Counted from the stretch's first letter, positions 19,790 through 28,963 are shown. The stretch is 64,000 nt of DNA from Tistrella mobilis (GCF_041468085.1 NZ_CP121017.1:2979676-3043675), one strand, 5' to 3'. The notes: a model not told the origin generated them from the sequence alone. Made by a program: numbers and translations.

Positions 19790-20416
19790 ATGACCGATGC
19801 CTCTGCTGTCCGGCCCTCGATCCGCGACCGGCAGCGCGACCAGACCCGGCAGCGCCTGCTCGATGCCGCCGTCACCTCGTTGATCGAGTGCGGCGTCGCC
19901 CGGACCACGACGCTGGAGGTGCAGCGCCGCGCCGGTGCCAGCCGCGGCGCGCTGCTGCATCATTTCCCGAGCCATGCCGCCCTGCTCTCGGCCACGATCG
20001 GAGAACTGGTCCGGCGGAACGACGCAGCCGTCTCGCGCGCAGTGGCGCATCACGAACCGGGCACGAGCCCGGTTGCGCGCGCAATCCGCAGCCTGGTGGA
20101 GATGAGCAGTCAGCCGGCCTTCATGGCCGAACTGGAATTGTGGGCCGCCGCCCGCACAGACCCCGATCTTCAGGCCGCAATCCGAGCCGCCGAGCGCGAT
20201 GCCCGCAGCGATCGCGAGCGGGTGGTCTCGGCCCTGTTCGCGCCGGTCGCCGACCGGCCGAATTATGCCGTGGTGGTGGAGATGACCATCCAGTTCCTGC
20301 GCGGTCTGGCGGTCTCGCGCCAGATCTCGCGACGGTCCGAGGCCGAGCGCGATCTGGTCGCCCGCTGGATCTGGGCGGCGGAGACCCTGCTCTCGGCCCC
20401 GCCGCCCGAAGGCTGA
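19790..20416 (+). CDS. TetR family transcriptional regulator
   Basis: 208 residues. The DNA-binding domain spans about residues 12-60: RDQTRQRLLDAAVTSLIECG, then TLEVQRRAGASRGALLHHFPSHAALL. The C-terminal domain has the TetR_C shape (EMSSQPAFMAELELWAAARTDP). ATG 19790 follows GGGGAGA. Placed divergent to the crotonase/acyl-CoA synthetase operon with two tandem operators between them, it is the probable acyl-CoA-responsive repressor of that operon and of itself. Confidence 0.9.
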   Translation: MTDASAVRPSIRDRQRDQTRQRLLDAAVTSLIECGVARTTTLEVQRRAGASRGALLHHFPSHAALLSATIGELVRRNDAAVSRAVAHHEPGTSPVARAIRSLVEMSSQPAFMAELELWAAARTDPDLQAAIRAAERDARSDRERVVSALFAPVADRPNYAVVVEMTIQFLRGLAVSRQISRRSEAERDLVARWIWAAETLLSAPPPEG

Positions 20417-20429
20417 GTGCGCCGCCGCC

Positions 20430-20861
20430 TCAGGTGGCGAGCATCGCATCCAGCGTGATCTTCGCCTTCAGCACTTTCGAAACCGGGCAGCCGGCCTTGG
20501 CCCTGGCGGCCAGTTCCTCGAACTTCACCTGATCGGCGCCCGGCACCCTGGCAGTCAGCGACAGATGAACCGCCGTGATCTCGAAGCCGTCGGTGACCTT
20601 TTCCAGGGTCACCTTCGCCTCGGTCTTCATTTCCTCGGCGGTCAACCCCGCCTCGCCCAGGATCAGCGACAATGCCATGGTGAAGCAGCCGGCATGGGTT
20701 GCCGCCAGCAGCTCTTCCGGATTGGTACCGGCCTTGTCGTCGAACCGGGCTGCGAAGCCGTAAGGATAGGCGTTCAACGCGCCGCTCTCGGTGGTGAGCG
20801 CGCCCTTGCCGTCCTTGATGCCGCCCGACCAGGCGGCCGATCCACGTCGCACGATCTTCAT
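20430..20861 (-). CDS. osmC: OsmC family peroxiredoxin
   Basis: 143 residues, full length for OsmC. The two redox cysteines are Cys59 in ATHAGCFTMAL and Cys125 in AKAGCPVSK. The N-terminus MKIVRRGSAAWSGGIKDGKGALTTESGAL matches the OsmC subgroup rather than Ohr. It reduces organic and lipid hydroperoxides in the cytoplasm. It is convergent with the TetR gene (13-base gap) and appears to be transcribed alone. Confidence 0.92.
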   Translation of the reverse strand: MKIVRRGSAAWSGGIKDGKGALTTESGALNAYPYGFAARFDDKAGTNPEELLAATHAGCFTMALSLILGEAGLTAEEMKTEAKVTLEKVTDGFEITAVHLSLTARVPGADQVKFEELAARAKAGCPVSKVLKAKITLDAMLAT

Positions 20862-21012
20862 CTCGATGACCTTCCGTCAGAGTCTGATCAGACGGTGCAA
20901 CCGGCATCCCCGGCCGGTGGTTCCCTCTTCATTTCGGCCGCGGCCGAAACATCGGGGCAGAAGGGCGGGCTAGGATCGCGTATCGCATCCCCCTTCAGGA
21001 GCCTCTGCCCCG

Positions 21013-21345
21013 ATGATCCTCGTCGTCTTCGAAGCCGTTCCTACGGAAATCGGCCGTCAGACCTATCTCGAACACGCAGCCATGCTCAGCCCGCGCCTCG
21101 ACGGGGTCGAAGGGTTCGTCTCGGTCGAGCGCTATGAAAACCTCGCCCGCCCCGGCCATCTGCTGTCGCTGTCCACCTGGCAGGACATGGCCTCGGTCGA
21201 TGCCTGGCGGCGCGATGGCGCCCATCGCATGGCCCAGGCGGTCGGCCGCTCCGGCGTCTTCGCCGACTACCGCCTTCGGGTCGCGACCACGCTGCGTGAC
21301 TATGGCCCGACCCGCCGTGCAGAGGCCCCCGCCGATGCTCTCTGA
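21013..21345 (+). CDS. ABM-domain (antibiotic biosynthesis monooxygenase-like) protein
   Basis: 110 residues with the ferredoxin-like fold pattern of the ABM superfamily: MILVVFEAVPTEIGRQTYLEHAAML, FVSVERYENLARPGHLLSLSTWQDMASVDAWRRDGAHRMAQ. Small dimeric members act as cofactor-free monooxygenases, haem degraders or simply bind ligands, so the exact role is open. The stop codon overlaps the start of the following permease gene by 11 bases, which suggests a joint function or at least co-translation. Confidence 0.75.
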   Translation: MILVVFEAVPTEIGRQTYLEHAAMLSPRLDGVEGFVSVERYENLARPGHLLSLSTWQDMASVDAWRRDGAHRMAQAVGRSGVFADYRLRVATTLRDYGPTRRAEAPADAL

Positions 21346-22084
21346 AACCGATCCCGCCCTGGTGCTTGCCGTCGCAGGCGCTTTCCTGCTCGCGGGCACC
21401 GTCAAGGGGGTGGTCGGCTTCGGCATGCCGACCGTGTCGCTGGCGGTGCTCGCCGGCATCACCGGCCTGCCCGAGGCCATGGCCCTGCTGCTGGTGCCCT
21501 CCTTCGTCACCAATCTTCAGCAGGCGCTGACCGGCGGCCATCTGAAGCCGCTGCTTCGCCGGCTCTGGTCGCTGCTGCTGGTCTCGATCCCCAGCATCTG
21601 GGCGGGCGTGGCGATCCTGGCCGACACCGATCCCGACCGGCTCGCCCGGCTGCTCGGGGCCGTGGTGATGATCTATGGGGCGGCCGGCCTCGCCGGCCTC
21701 TCCTTCCGCGCCCCGCCCCGGGCAGAGCCGTGGATCTCGCCGCTCATCGGCGCGGTGAACGGCCTGCTCACCGGGCTCACCGGGTCCTTCGTGGTGCCGG
21801 GCGTCGCCTGGCTGCAGGCGCTGGGGCTGGATCGCAACGCCCTGGTCCAGGCCATGGGCCTGCTGTTCGCGGTCTCGACCGCAGCGCTGGGCCTTGCCCT
21901 GGGTGGCCGGTCGCTGCTCACCCCCGAACTCGGCCTCGCCTCGGCACTGGCGGTGATCCCCGCAATCGCCGGCATGGTGCTGGGGGCCAGGCTCCGCCGC
22001 CGCCTGCCCGAACGCCATTTCCGCCGGGTGTTCTTCGGCGCGCTGATCCTGCTGGGATTGCGCCTGCTGGCCGGGGGCGGGTGA
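21335..22084 (+). CDS. TauE/SafE family sulfite or anion exporter
   Basis: 249 residues with seven to eight hydrophobic segments. Two repeated family blocks are visible: LLAGTVKGVVGFGMPTVSLAVL near residue 15 and INGLLTGLTGSFVVPG-like sequence near 135. The family moves sulfite, sulfoacetate or other small anions across the inner membrane; the substrate here is unknown. ATG 21335 lies inside the end of the ABM gene. It precedes the ArsR gene by 72 bases on the same strand. Confidence 0.85.
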   Translation: MLSETDPALVLAVAGAFLLAGTVKGVVGFGMPTVSLAVLAGITGLPEAMALLLVPSFVTNLQQALTGGHLKPLLRRLWSLLLVSIPSIWAGVAILADTDPDRLARLLGAVVMIYGAAGLAGLSFRAPPRAEPWISPLIGAVNGLLTGLTGSFVVPGVAWLQALGLDRNALVQAMGLLFAVSTAALGLALGGRSLLTPELGLASALAVIPAIAGMVLGARLRRRLPERHFRRVFFGALILLGLRLLAGGG

Positions 22085-22156
22085 CAGGCTTGGCATCCGG
22101 CCCAAGCCTGCGCATCATCGCCGGATGCGGCACCGCTCAGACAGGAGCCATCACCG

Positions 22157-22867
22157 ATGACGCCGAACATCGCCTCCGGACAGCTGGTCGCCGAAATCGC
22201 CGCCGTGATCGGCGACGTCGCCCGCGCCAACATCCTGACCGCGCTGATGGACGGCCGGGCGCTGACCGCGGGCGAGCTTGCCGCCCATGCCGGCGTCACC
22301 CCCCAGACCACCAGCGGCCATCTGGCCAGGCTTGCCGAGGCCGGGCTGATCGCGGGGGAGCGCCAGGGCCGGCATCGCTATGTCAGGCTGGCCTCGCCCG
22401 CCGTCGCCGAGGCGATCGAGGCCCTGATGGCGGTGGCCGCGGCCGGCCCGGTGCGCCATCGCCCGGTCGGGCCGCGCGATCTGGCGCTGCGTGCCGCCCG
22501 CAGCTGCTACGACCACATGGCCGGCAAGCTGGGCGTGGGTCTGGCCGAGGCGCTGGAGGCCCGGGGTCTGGTTGCGGTCGCCGACGGATCGGGGGCCGTC
22601 ACCGCCCGCGGCAGGGACTTCTTCCACGATCACGGCATCGCGATCGACGGCGGCCGCGGCAGCCGGCCGCTCTGCCGCACCTGCCTGGACTGGAGCGAGC
22701 GCCGCCATCATCTGGCCGGCCGTCTGGGGGCCGCCCTGTTCACCCATGCCCTGGGCCAGGGCTGGGTGCGCCGGGCCGAGGCCAACCGCACACTGACGGT
22801 CACCCCGCCCGGCCGGCTTGCCTTCAACCGGGTGTTCGGGGTCGATGATGCCATGCTGGTGCCCTGA
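22157..22867 (+). CDS. ArsR/SmtB family winged-helix regulator
   Basis: 236 residues. The winged helix spans about residues 10-85: VIGDVARANILTALMDGRAL, AHAGVTPQTTSGHLARLAEAG, RQGRHRYVRLASP. A ~130-residue C-terminal extension has Cys-containing RPLCRTCLDWSERRHHLAG, often seen in ArsR proteins next to permeases or small-molecule genes. It ends two bases before the GTG start of lanM, so it may be translated with lanM and control the lanthipeptide genes; it could equally serve the upstream TauE gene. The ligand is unknown. Confidence 0.85.
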   Translation: MTPNIASGQLVAEIAAVIGDVARANILTALMDGRALTAGELAAHAGVTPQTTSGHLARLAEAGLIAGERQGRHRYVRLASPAVAEAIEALMAVAAAGPVRHRPVGPRDLALRAARSCYDHMAGKLGVGLAEALEARGLVAVADGSGAVTARGRDFFHDHGIAIDGGRGSRPLCRTCLDWSERRHHLAGRLGAALFTHALGQGWVRRAEANRTLTVTPPGRLAFNRVFGVDDAMLVP

Positions 22868-22868
22868 G

Positions 22869-25595
22869 GTGACGACACGCCCCTTCGACGACCTGTTCCG
22901 CCCGCTTGCCCGAACCGCGGCCTCGGCCCTGGAGACGCTGCCGGGCGTGACCGAAGGCTGGCACGCAGCGGCGGTCGGCGGCCTTGCCGATCATCTGGCC
23001 GAACGCTTCGCCGCCGTCGCGGCACCGCTGGTCTTCCAGGCCTTCGAGGCCCGCCGCCCACCCCTGCCGGCTGCGGCGCTGCTGCTCGACCGGGCGCCCG
23101 CCGGCACCTCCTCGGACGCCCATGACGCCTTCATCGCCGACATGATCGACGGCGGCTGGCAAGAGCTGTGCGCCCGGCACCGGGTGATGGCCGATCGCCT
23201 GGACCGGATCGCCGCCGACGGCCGGGCGGCGGCGGCCGATCTGCTTCGCGCCTTTGCCGCCGATCGCGACCGGCTGGCCCGCTTCGCCGGGCCTGCCCCC
23301 GACATCGCCGCCATCGCTTTCGGCCTGTCCGATCCGCATGGTCATGGCCGCGGCGTGGCGCGGGTCGACCTCGCCACCGGCCGGAGCCTTGCCTTCAAGC
23401 CGCGCAGCCTGACGCCCGAAGCCGGGTTCTTCGCCCTGCTCGGCTGGATCGAGGAACGCATGACCGCCGCCCAGCGCCGCCGCCTGCCGCCGCAGCGCCG
23501 CCCGGTGGTGATCGATCGCGGCAGCCATGGCTGGATGGGCTGGGTGGAGCGGACCCCCTGTGCCGACCTCGCGGAGGTGGAAGCCTTCCACCGCCGCCTT
23601 GGCGGGCTGGCCGCAGCGCTCGACCTGTCGGGCGCCAACGACATCCATTCCGACAATCTGATCGCGGCCGGCGCCGCACCGGTGGTGGTCGATCTCGAAT
23701 GCCTGTTCGGCCTGCCCGCGGCTTCGCCCGCCCTCGACCGGCTGGAAGATGCGCCCGCCCTGCTCACCACCGGGCTGCTGCCCTTTCTGGTGCCGCTGCC
23801 GGGCGGGCTCTGGCGCAATATGGGCTGCCTTGGCCCGGTGCTGCCGGCGGCGACCGTGCCCGAGAACGGCTGGCGCCATATCGGCACCGACTGGATCCGC
23901 CGCGCGACGGTGGCGGTGCCGGTAGAGGACCCCTGCCGCGCCGTGCTCGACGGGCAGGAAGTCGATGTCACGCCCTGGCTGGCGGCGCTGGTCGACGGCC
24001 ATGCCGCGGCGATGGAGGTGTTGATCGCCCATCGCGAAGCGCTGACCGCGGCAGGCGGCCCGCTCGCCTTCACCGGCACGCTCTGCCGCCATGTCGCCCT
24101 GCCGACCGAAAGCTATCGCCGCCTGCTGGTGCGCCTGGCCGAACCGGACCTGGCCGACGACCCGGAGGCGCCGGCCGTCCAGGCCGCACGCATTGCCCGC
24201 CGGCCGCCGCAGCCGGGTATCGGTGCCGGCCTCTGGCCCGGCCTGCTGGCGGCAGAGGCGCAGGCGCTCGCCCGTCTGGACGTGCCCGCTTTCCGCTTCG
24301 ATCCCGCCGACGGACGCCTTTTCGAAGCCGATGGCCGCCCGATCGGCCGGCTCGACCAACCGCCACAGGCCCGCATCATTGCCCGTGCCCGCGGCCTGTC
24401 TGATCTCGACCGGCTGCGCATGGGCGGCATGATCGGGCAGGTGCTGGCGCCGGCCCGGGTGGCCGCCACCGACTACGAAACGCTGGCGGCGCATCTGGCC
24501 GCCACCGCCCTGCCCCGCCGCGATGGCGGCATCGACTGGATCCGTCCCCTGGAACGCCCGCCCATCGCCTGGCGACCTGCCGGTCACGGCCTCTATCACG
24601 GCGCGGTCGGCATCGCGCTCACCCTCGCCCAGGCCGGCCGTCTGGCGGGGCGTACCGACTGGCTGGATGCCGCGCGTGCAGCCCTTCTGCCACTTCACCA
24701 TTTCATCGCCGATCCCGGGGCCGACAATGCGCTGGCCGCCTTCAGCCCCGGCTATGCCGACGGGCTGGGCGGCATGATCGCAGGCCTGGTCTGGGCGGCG
24801 GAACTGCTCGACGATCCGGCCTGGCTCGACGACGCGGCCCGCCTGGCCCGCACCGCCGATCCCGACGTCGCCGCATCCCTGCCGTTCGACCTGCATGACG
24901 GCCTTGCCGGGCTGGTCGTCGCCCTTGCCTTTCTGCAGACACGCGCGCCCTCTGCCGCACTGGCCCGACAGATGACGCACCAGGCCGACCGCCTCATCGC
25001 CATGGCCACCACCGATGGCGAGGCCCTGATCTGGCAGCCGGCGCGCGGCGCGGCACTGGCCGGCCTTGCCCATGGCCAGTCGGGCATGGCCGTGGCGCTG
25101 GCCGCGGCCGGTGTCGCGGCCGGCAGGCCCGCCTTGCTCGACGCTGCCCGCCGGGCGCTGGTGGCAGAGGACCGGCTGTTCGATGCGGGTGTCGCCAACT
25201 GGCCCTCGCCCGACCGGCGTCAGCGCCCGGCCACCGCCTGGTGTCATGGGGCCGCCGGCATCGCGCTCGCCCGGCAGGTGCTGCTCACCCTGGCGCCCGA
25301 GGTCTTCGCCGACCGGCGCACGGAGCTGGACACGGCCCTCGCCACGACCGCCGGCGACAGGCCGTCGGGCGCGGGCGACCTCTGCTGCGGGGATGCGGGC
25401 CGCCGGATCATCCTCATCCGCGCCGGTCAGGCGGTTCCCCAGCCTCTGTGCAGCCCGCCCGTGCTCTGGAGCGATCGGCCACCGCTGGCCTGGCCGGACC
25501 CCTGCCTGTTCAAGGGCCTGGCCGGCCTTTGCCATGCGGACGCCCTCACCCGCGGCCAGCCCGCAATGCCCTGCTTCCTGCTGCCGTTCAGCTGA
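22869..25595 (+). CDS. lanM: Class II lanthipeptide synthetase LanM, CCG type
   Basis: 908 residues from a GTG start at 22869, one base after the ArsR stop codon. The N-terminal DUF4135 dehydratase domain phosphorylates and eliminates Ser/Thr in the precursor. It shows SLAFKPRSL (Lys177), NDIHSDNL (Asp258, His260, Asn263) and VVVDLECLF (Asp275, Glu277). The C-terminal LanC-like cyclase (from about GLYHGAVGIALTLAQAG) carries WCHGAAG with Cys792 and LCCGDAG with Cys839-Cys840. The usual second-motif Cys-His zinc pair is thus Cys-Cys, as in ProcM-type enzymes with a three-cysteine zinc site and broad substrate tolerance. The Nif11-leader precursor follows at 25704. No LanT exporter or leader peptidase is adjacent. 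Confidence 0.92.
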   Translation: MTTRPFDDLFRPLARTAASALETLPGVTEGWHAAAVGGLADHLAERFAAVAAPLVFQAFEARRPPLPAAALLLDRAPAGTSSDAHDAFIADMIDGGWQELCARHRVMADRLDRIAADGRAAAADLLRAFAADRDRLARFAGPAPDIAAIAFGLSDPHGHGRGVARVDLATGRSLAFKPRSLTPEAGFFALLGWIEERMTAAQRRRLPPQRRPVVIDRGSHGWMGWVERTPCADLAEVEAFHRRLGGLAAALDLSGANDIHSDNLIAAGAAPVVVDLECLFGLPAASPALDRLEDAPALLTTGLLPFLVPLPGGLWRNMGCLGPVLPAATVPENGWRHIGTDWIRRATVAVPVEDPCRAVLDGQEVDVTPWLAALVDGHAAAMEVLIAHREALTAAGGPLAFTGTLCRHVALPTESYRRLLVRLAEPDLADDPEAPAVQAARIARRPPQPGIGAGLWPGLLAAEAQALARLDVPAFRFDPADGRLFEADGRPIGRLDQPPQARIIARARGLSDLDRLRMGGMIGQVLAPARVAATDYETLAAHLAATALPRRDGGIDWIRPLERPPIAWRPAGHGLYHGAVGIALTLAQAGRLAGRTDWLDAARAALLPLHHFIADPGADNALAAFSPGYADGLGGMIAGLVWAAELLDDPAWLDDAARLARTADPDVAASLPFDLHDGLAGLVVALAFLQTRAPSAALARQMTHQADRLIAMATTDGEALIWQPARGAALAGLAHGQSGMAVALAAAGVAAGRPALLDAARRALVAEDRLFDAGVANWPSPDRRQRPATAWCHGAAGIALARQVLLTLAPEVFADRRTELDTALATTAGDRPSGAGDLCCGDAGRRIILIRAGQAVPQPLCSPPVLWSDRPPLAWPDPCLFKGLAGLCHADALTRGQPAMPCFLLPFS

Positions 25596-25703
25596 CCGAT
25601 GGCCGATACACGGCCGTCGACATCTGCCCCTGGCGCATATGGCCGGAAGCGGCGACAGGCGCTAGCGTCGGAGCCGGAACCGCCACAAACCGGGACAACC
25701 GCC

Positions 25704-25985
25704 ATGAGCCAGGATTTCGACAAGCTGAAGGACATCATCCAGTCCAACCCCGACCTGCTGAGCGAGGGTGGCGATATCGGCGCCGCCGCGCACCGGCTGG
25801 AAGACATTGCCCGCGCGAACGGGCTCGATCTCGACGCCGCGGAAATCGAGCGCCAGTTCCAGGCCCGCGCCGCCGATGGCCGCCCGGATGACGAACTCGA
25901 CGATCAGGCGCTGGACCAGGTCGCGGGCGCCGGCTCGCCCTGGTGCATGTTCACCAATGGCTGCTACTGCTTCTTCACCAAATAA
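25704..25985 (+). CDS. lanA: Class II lanthipeptide precursor with Nif11-like leader
   Basis: 93 residues. The leader begins MSQDFDKLKDIIQSNPDLL and continues as an acidic helical region typical of Nif11-derived leaders (IARANGLDLDAAEIERQF). It ends in the cleavage-type motif ELDDQALDQVAGAG. The predicted core SPWCMFTNGCYCFFTK (25935-25982) has three Cys and three Ser/Thr. The pairs S1-C4, T7-C10 and C12-T15 are each three residues apart, suggesting up to three (methyl)lanthionine rings. ATG 25704 is the only start giving a clean Nif11 leader. It lies 108 bases after lanM. The product and its activity are not recognised. Confidence 0.88.
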   Translation: MSQDFDKLKDIIQSNPDLLSEGGDIGAAAHRLEDIARANGLDLDAAEIERQFQARAADGRPDDELDDQALDQVAGAGSPWCMFTNGCYCFFTK

Positions 25986-26000
25986 GCCGGCCCCCGGCGT

Positions 26001-27638
26001 CTATGCCAGATAGCGGGCCTCCATCAGGTCGATCTCGCGCACCAGCCGGCGCGCCAGGTCGTCGTCGATCTCGCGGGCCCGGGCGATGCGGAAGATCTCC
26101 GCCCGCTCGGCCCTCAGCCCCGCCAGCCGCAGCCGGCGTTCGATCTCGTCGGTGCGGCGGAACAGATCCGCCGTGGTCGCATCCGGGCTGTCGGCATCCA
26201 GCCGGCGGCGGTACAGCTCCATCACCCGGGCCGCCACGGCGGCATGCAGATCGGCATCGGTACGCCCGGCCGACATCTCGTGCTGGGCGCGCTCCACCGC
26301 CAGGATCGCCGCCCGCGCCGCCGCCGCCCGGATGCGGTCGGCCGCGCGGTCAGGTTCCGCCAGCACATCCGGCGCCAGCCCCCTCAGCACCCGCGGCAGG
26401 CCGATCGCCGCTGCGATCAGCGAGGCCAGGATCACCCCCGCCGCCAGGAAGATGGCAAGATCACGCGCCGGAAAGGCGGTTTTGTGATTCAGCATCAACG
26501 GCAGGGTCAGGATGCCGGCAAGGGTGATCGCTCCGCGCACGCCCGCCAGCGTCATTGCCCCCACCAGCCGATGGATGGTGCCGCGCGACAGCGGCGCCCC
26601 CTCGTGCCGGCGCAGCAGGGTCACGCGCAGCGAGACATAGACCCAGAGCCAGCGCAGCGCCGCAAGCCCGGCCGTAATCGCCAGCACATAGACCGCCAGC
26701 CACCAGGCCTCGTGATGGCCGGTCTCGCGCACTGCGGTGACGGCCCCCGACAGGATCGCCGGCAGCTGCTCGCCCATCAGCACGAAGATCACGCCGTTCA
26801 CGGCAAACTGCACCGTGTCCCAGACGGCGTTGCGCCGCACCCGGGTGATCGCCTGAACCTGGCCGCGGATCTCGGCATGGGACATGGTGATGCCGGCGGC
26901 CACCGCCGCCAGGATCGGCGACACGCCCAGCCGGTCCGCCACCAGCCAGGCACCGAAGGGGATCAGCAGGCTGATCAGCACCTCGATACCCGGTTCCTCG
27001 CCGGCATGGCGGCTGATCCGGCCCTTGACCCAGGTGGCCCCCAGCGTGATCAGCACGCCGGTGGCAAGCCCGCCCAGCGCCAGCTGTGCAAAGGTCAGCA
27101 GGGCATCCGGCATCGAGAAGCTGCCGGTCAGCAGCGCCGCCACCGCGAAGCGCAGGCAGACCAGGCCCGAGGCGTCGTTGAGCAGGGATTCGCCTTCCAG
27201 CACATGCATCACCCGTGCCGGCAGCGGGCTGCGGGCGGCGATGGCCGTGACCGCGATCGGATCGGTGGGCGAGAGCACGGCGGCCAGCGCAAAGGCCACC
27301 TCCAACGGCATGGTCGGGATCATCCAGTGGATGAAGAAACCCATGCCGAGCACGGTGAACACCACCAGCCCGAGCGCCAGTTGCAGGATCGCCCCGTAAT
27401 CGCGGAACAGCCCCGGCTTCGGAATCCGCCAGCCGTCCAGAAACAGCAACGGCGGCAGGAACAGCAGAAAGAACACCTCGGGCGAGAGCACGATGCCGAG
27501 ATCGGCCACCGCGGCAATACCGGCACCAAGGGCAATCTGCACCAGCGGCAGCGGCACGGGAACCGGCAACAGTCTGACCAGGAATCCGCTCGCCACCACC
27601 GCCAGCAGCATCACCAGCACCAGGGTGATCAGTCCCAT
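26001..27638 (-). CDS. Na+/H+ antiporter, CPA1 (NhaP-like) family
   Basis: 545 residues. About twelve hydrophobic segments occupy residues 1-410. CPA1 hallmarks include VFFLLFLPPLLFLDGWRIP, AAVLSPTDPIAVTAI and VLEGESLLNDASGLVCLRFAVAAL, whose acidic residues line the ion path. The C-terminal ~130 residues are a soluble, arginine-rich helical tail. It exchanges Na+ (or K+) for protons across the inner membrane for pH and salt balance. It runs opposite to the lanthipeptide genes and ends 16 bases from the precursor gene, so it is probably not part of that locus. Confidence 0.9.
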   Translation of the reverse strand: MGLITLVLVMLLAVVASGFLVRLLPVPVPLPLVQIALGAGIAAVADLGIVLSPEVFFLLFLPPLLFLDGWRIPKPGLFRDYGAILQLALGLVVFTVLGMGFFIHWMIPTMPLEVAFALAAVLSPTDPIAVTAIAARSPLPARVMHVLEGESLLNDASGLVCLRFAVAALLTGSFSMPDALLTFAQLALGGLATGVLITLGATWVKGRISRHAGEEPGIEVLISLLIPFGAWLVADRLGVSPILAAVAAGITMSHAEIRGQVQAITRVRRNAVWDTVQFAVNGVIFVLMGEQLPAILSGAVTAVRETGHHEAWWLAVYVLAITAGLAALRWLWVYVSLRVTLLRRHEGAPLSRGTIHRLVGAMTLAGVRGAITLAGILTLPLMLNHKTAFPARDLAIFLAAGVILASLIAAAIGLPRVLRGLAPDVLAEPDRAADRIRAAAARAAILAVERAQHEMSAGRTDADLHAAVAARVMELYRRRLDADSPDATTADLFRRTDEIERRLRLAGLRAERAEIFRIARAREIDDDLARRLVREIDLMEARYLA

Positions 27639-27778
27639 GGCCGTCCCACTCCCCGTCCGCAGGCCAGGAGATCGGCCTGATGCGCGAACGATAGCGGAGC
27701 CGGGCCCGGCTGCGGCAGATGCAGCTCGGCATGGCTGCCGCGCCCGGGCCGCATGGCAGGGCGGAACCGGGAAGAGGG

Positions 27779-28963
27779 TCAGAACGGCAGGCCGACATAA
27801 TTCTCGGCAAGCGTGGTGAGGGCGGCTTCCGACGACAGCAGGTATTCAAGTTCCGCCCGCCGCAGGCCGGCATCGAAGGTAGAGGCCGCGGGACCGAAAT
27901 CATGCAGCATCGCGGTCATCCACCACGAGAAGCGCTGCGCCTTCCACACCCGCGCCAGGGCCCGGGCCGAATAGCCATCCAGCGCCGCCTCGCCGCCGCC
28001 CCCGTACCAGTCGACCAGGGCACGGGTCAGGTAGTGCACGTCGCCCGCCGCCAGGTTCAATCCCTTGGCACCGGTCGGCGGCACGATATGGGCGGCATCG
28101 CCGGCCAGGAACAGCCTGCCATGGCGCAGCGGTTCGGCCACGAAGCTGCGCATCGGCGTGACCCCCTTCTCCAGCACCCGCCCCTCGGTCAGCCGCGCGC
28201 CATCCTCGTCCCCCAGCCTGGCGCGCAGTTCCGCCCAGATCCGCGCATCCGGCCAGGTGGCAGGGTCGGTTTCGGGCGCGCATTGCACGTAATGCCGCAC
28301 GATGCTGGGCGAGCGCATGCTGTAGAGCGCGAAGCCGCGGGCATGGCGGGCATAGATCAGTTCGTCCATCACCGGCGGCGCCTCGGCCAGGATGCCCAGC
28401 CAGGCGAAGGGATAGACCCGCTCATGCGTGGTCAGCGCATCCCCGGGCAGGCATTGGCGCGCGACACCGTGAAAGCCGTCGCAGCCGGCGATCACGTCGC
28501 AGTCCAGCCGCCGGCTCCGGCCTTCGGCATCGCGCCAGGTGACGAAAGGTGCCGGGCCGTCGAAGCCCTGCGGCATCACCTCTTCCGCCTCGAAATGCAG
28601 GGCGCCGGGAACATCCAGCCGGGCGCGGATCAGGTCCTTCACCACCTCGGTCTGGCCATAGACCGTCACATGGCGCCCGCCGGCACGGCCGGCCAGATCG
28701 ACATGCACCCGCCGGCCGTCCAGCGAGATATGGATGCCGCCATGTACCAGCCCTTCCCGGTGCAGCCTGTCTGCGACACCGGCCTCCTGCAGCAGATCCA
28801 CCGTGCCCTGTTCCAGCACGCCGGCCCGGATCCGGCCCTCGCAATAGGCCCGGCTCCGCCGTTCCAGGATCACCGAGGCGATACCGTGGGTCTGGAGCAG
28901 CTGGCCCAGCAGCAGCCCCGCCGGCCCGGCACCGATGATCGCAACCTGGGTGCGTTCACGCAT
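27779..28963 (-). CDS. pobA: 4-hydroxybenzoate 3-monooxygenase
   Basis: 394 residues, exactly the usual PobA length. The flavin-binding signature VAIIGAGPAGLLLGQLL opens the protein, the second FAD motif is RLFLAGDAAHIVPPTGAKGLNLAAGD, and ERRSRAYCEGRIRAGVLEQGT is typical of the family. It hydroxylates 4-hydroxybenzoate to protocatechuate using NAD(P)H and O2. ATG 28963 follows a GGGGGAGG ribosome binding site and overlaps the pcaB end by 8 bases. It is the last gene of the pcaC-H-G-B-pobA operon. Confidence 0.95.
   Translation of the reverse strand: MRERTQVAIIGAGPAGLLLGQLLQTHGIASVILERRSRAYCEGRIRAGVLEQGTVDLLQEAGVADRLHREGLVHGGIHISLDGRRVHVDLAGRAGGRHVTVYGQTEVVKDLIRARLDVPGALHFEAEEVMPQGFDGPAPFVTWRDAEGRSRRLDCDVIAGCDGFHGVARQCLPGDALTTHERVYPFAWLGILAEAPPVMDELIYARHARGFALYSMRSPSIVRHYVQCAPETDPATWPDARIWAELRARLGDEDGARLTEGRVLEKGVTPMRSFVAEPLRHGRLFLAGDAAHIVPPTGAKGLNLAAGDVHYLTRALVDWYGGGGEAALDGYSARALARVWKAQRFSWWMTAMLHDFGPAASTFDAGLRRAELEYLLSSEAALTTLAENYVGLPF

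Noticed and set aside
26001-27638. Antiporter as the lanthipeptide exporter
   Set aside because: It is a clear CPA1 cation/proton exchanger on the opposite strand, without peptidase or ATP-binding domains.
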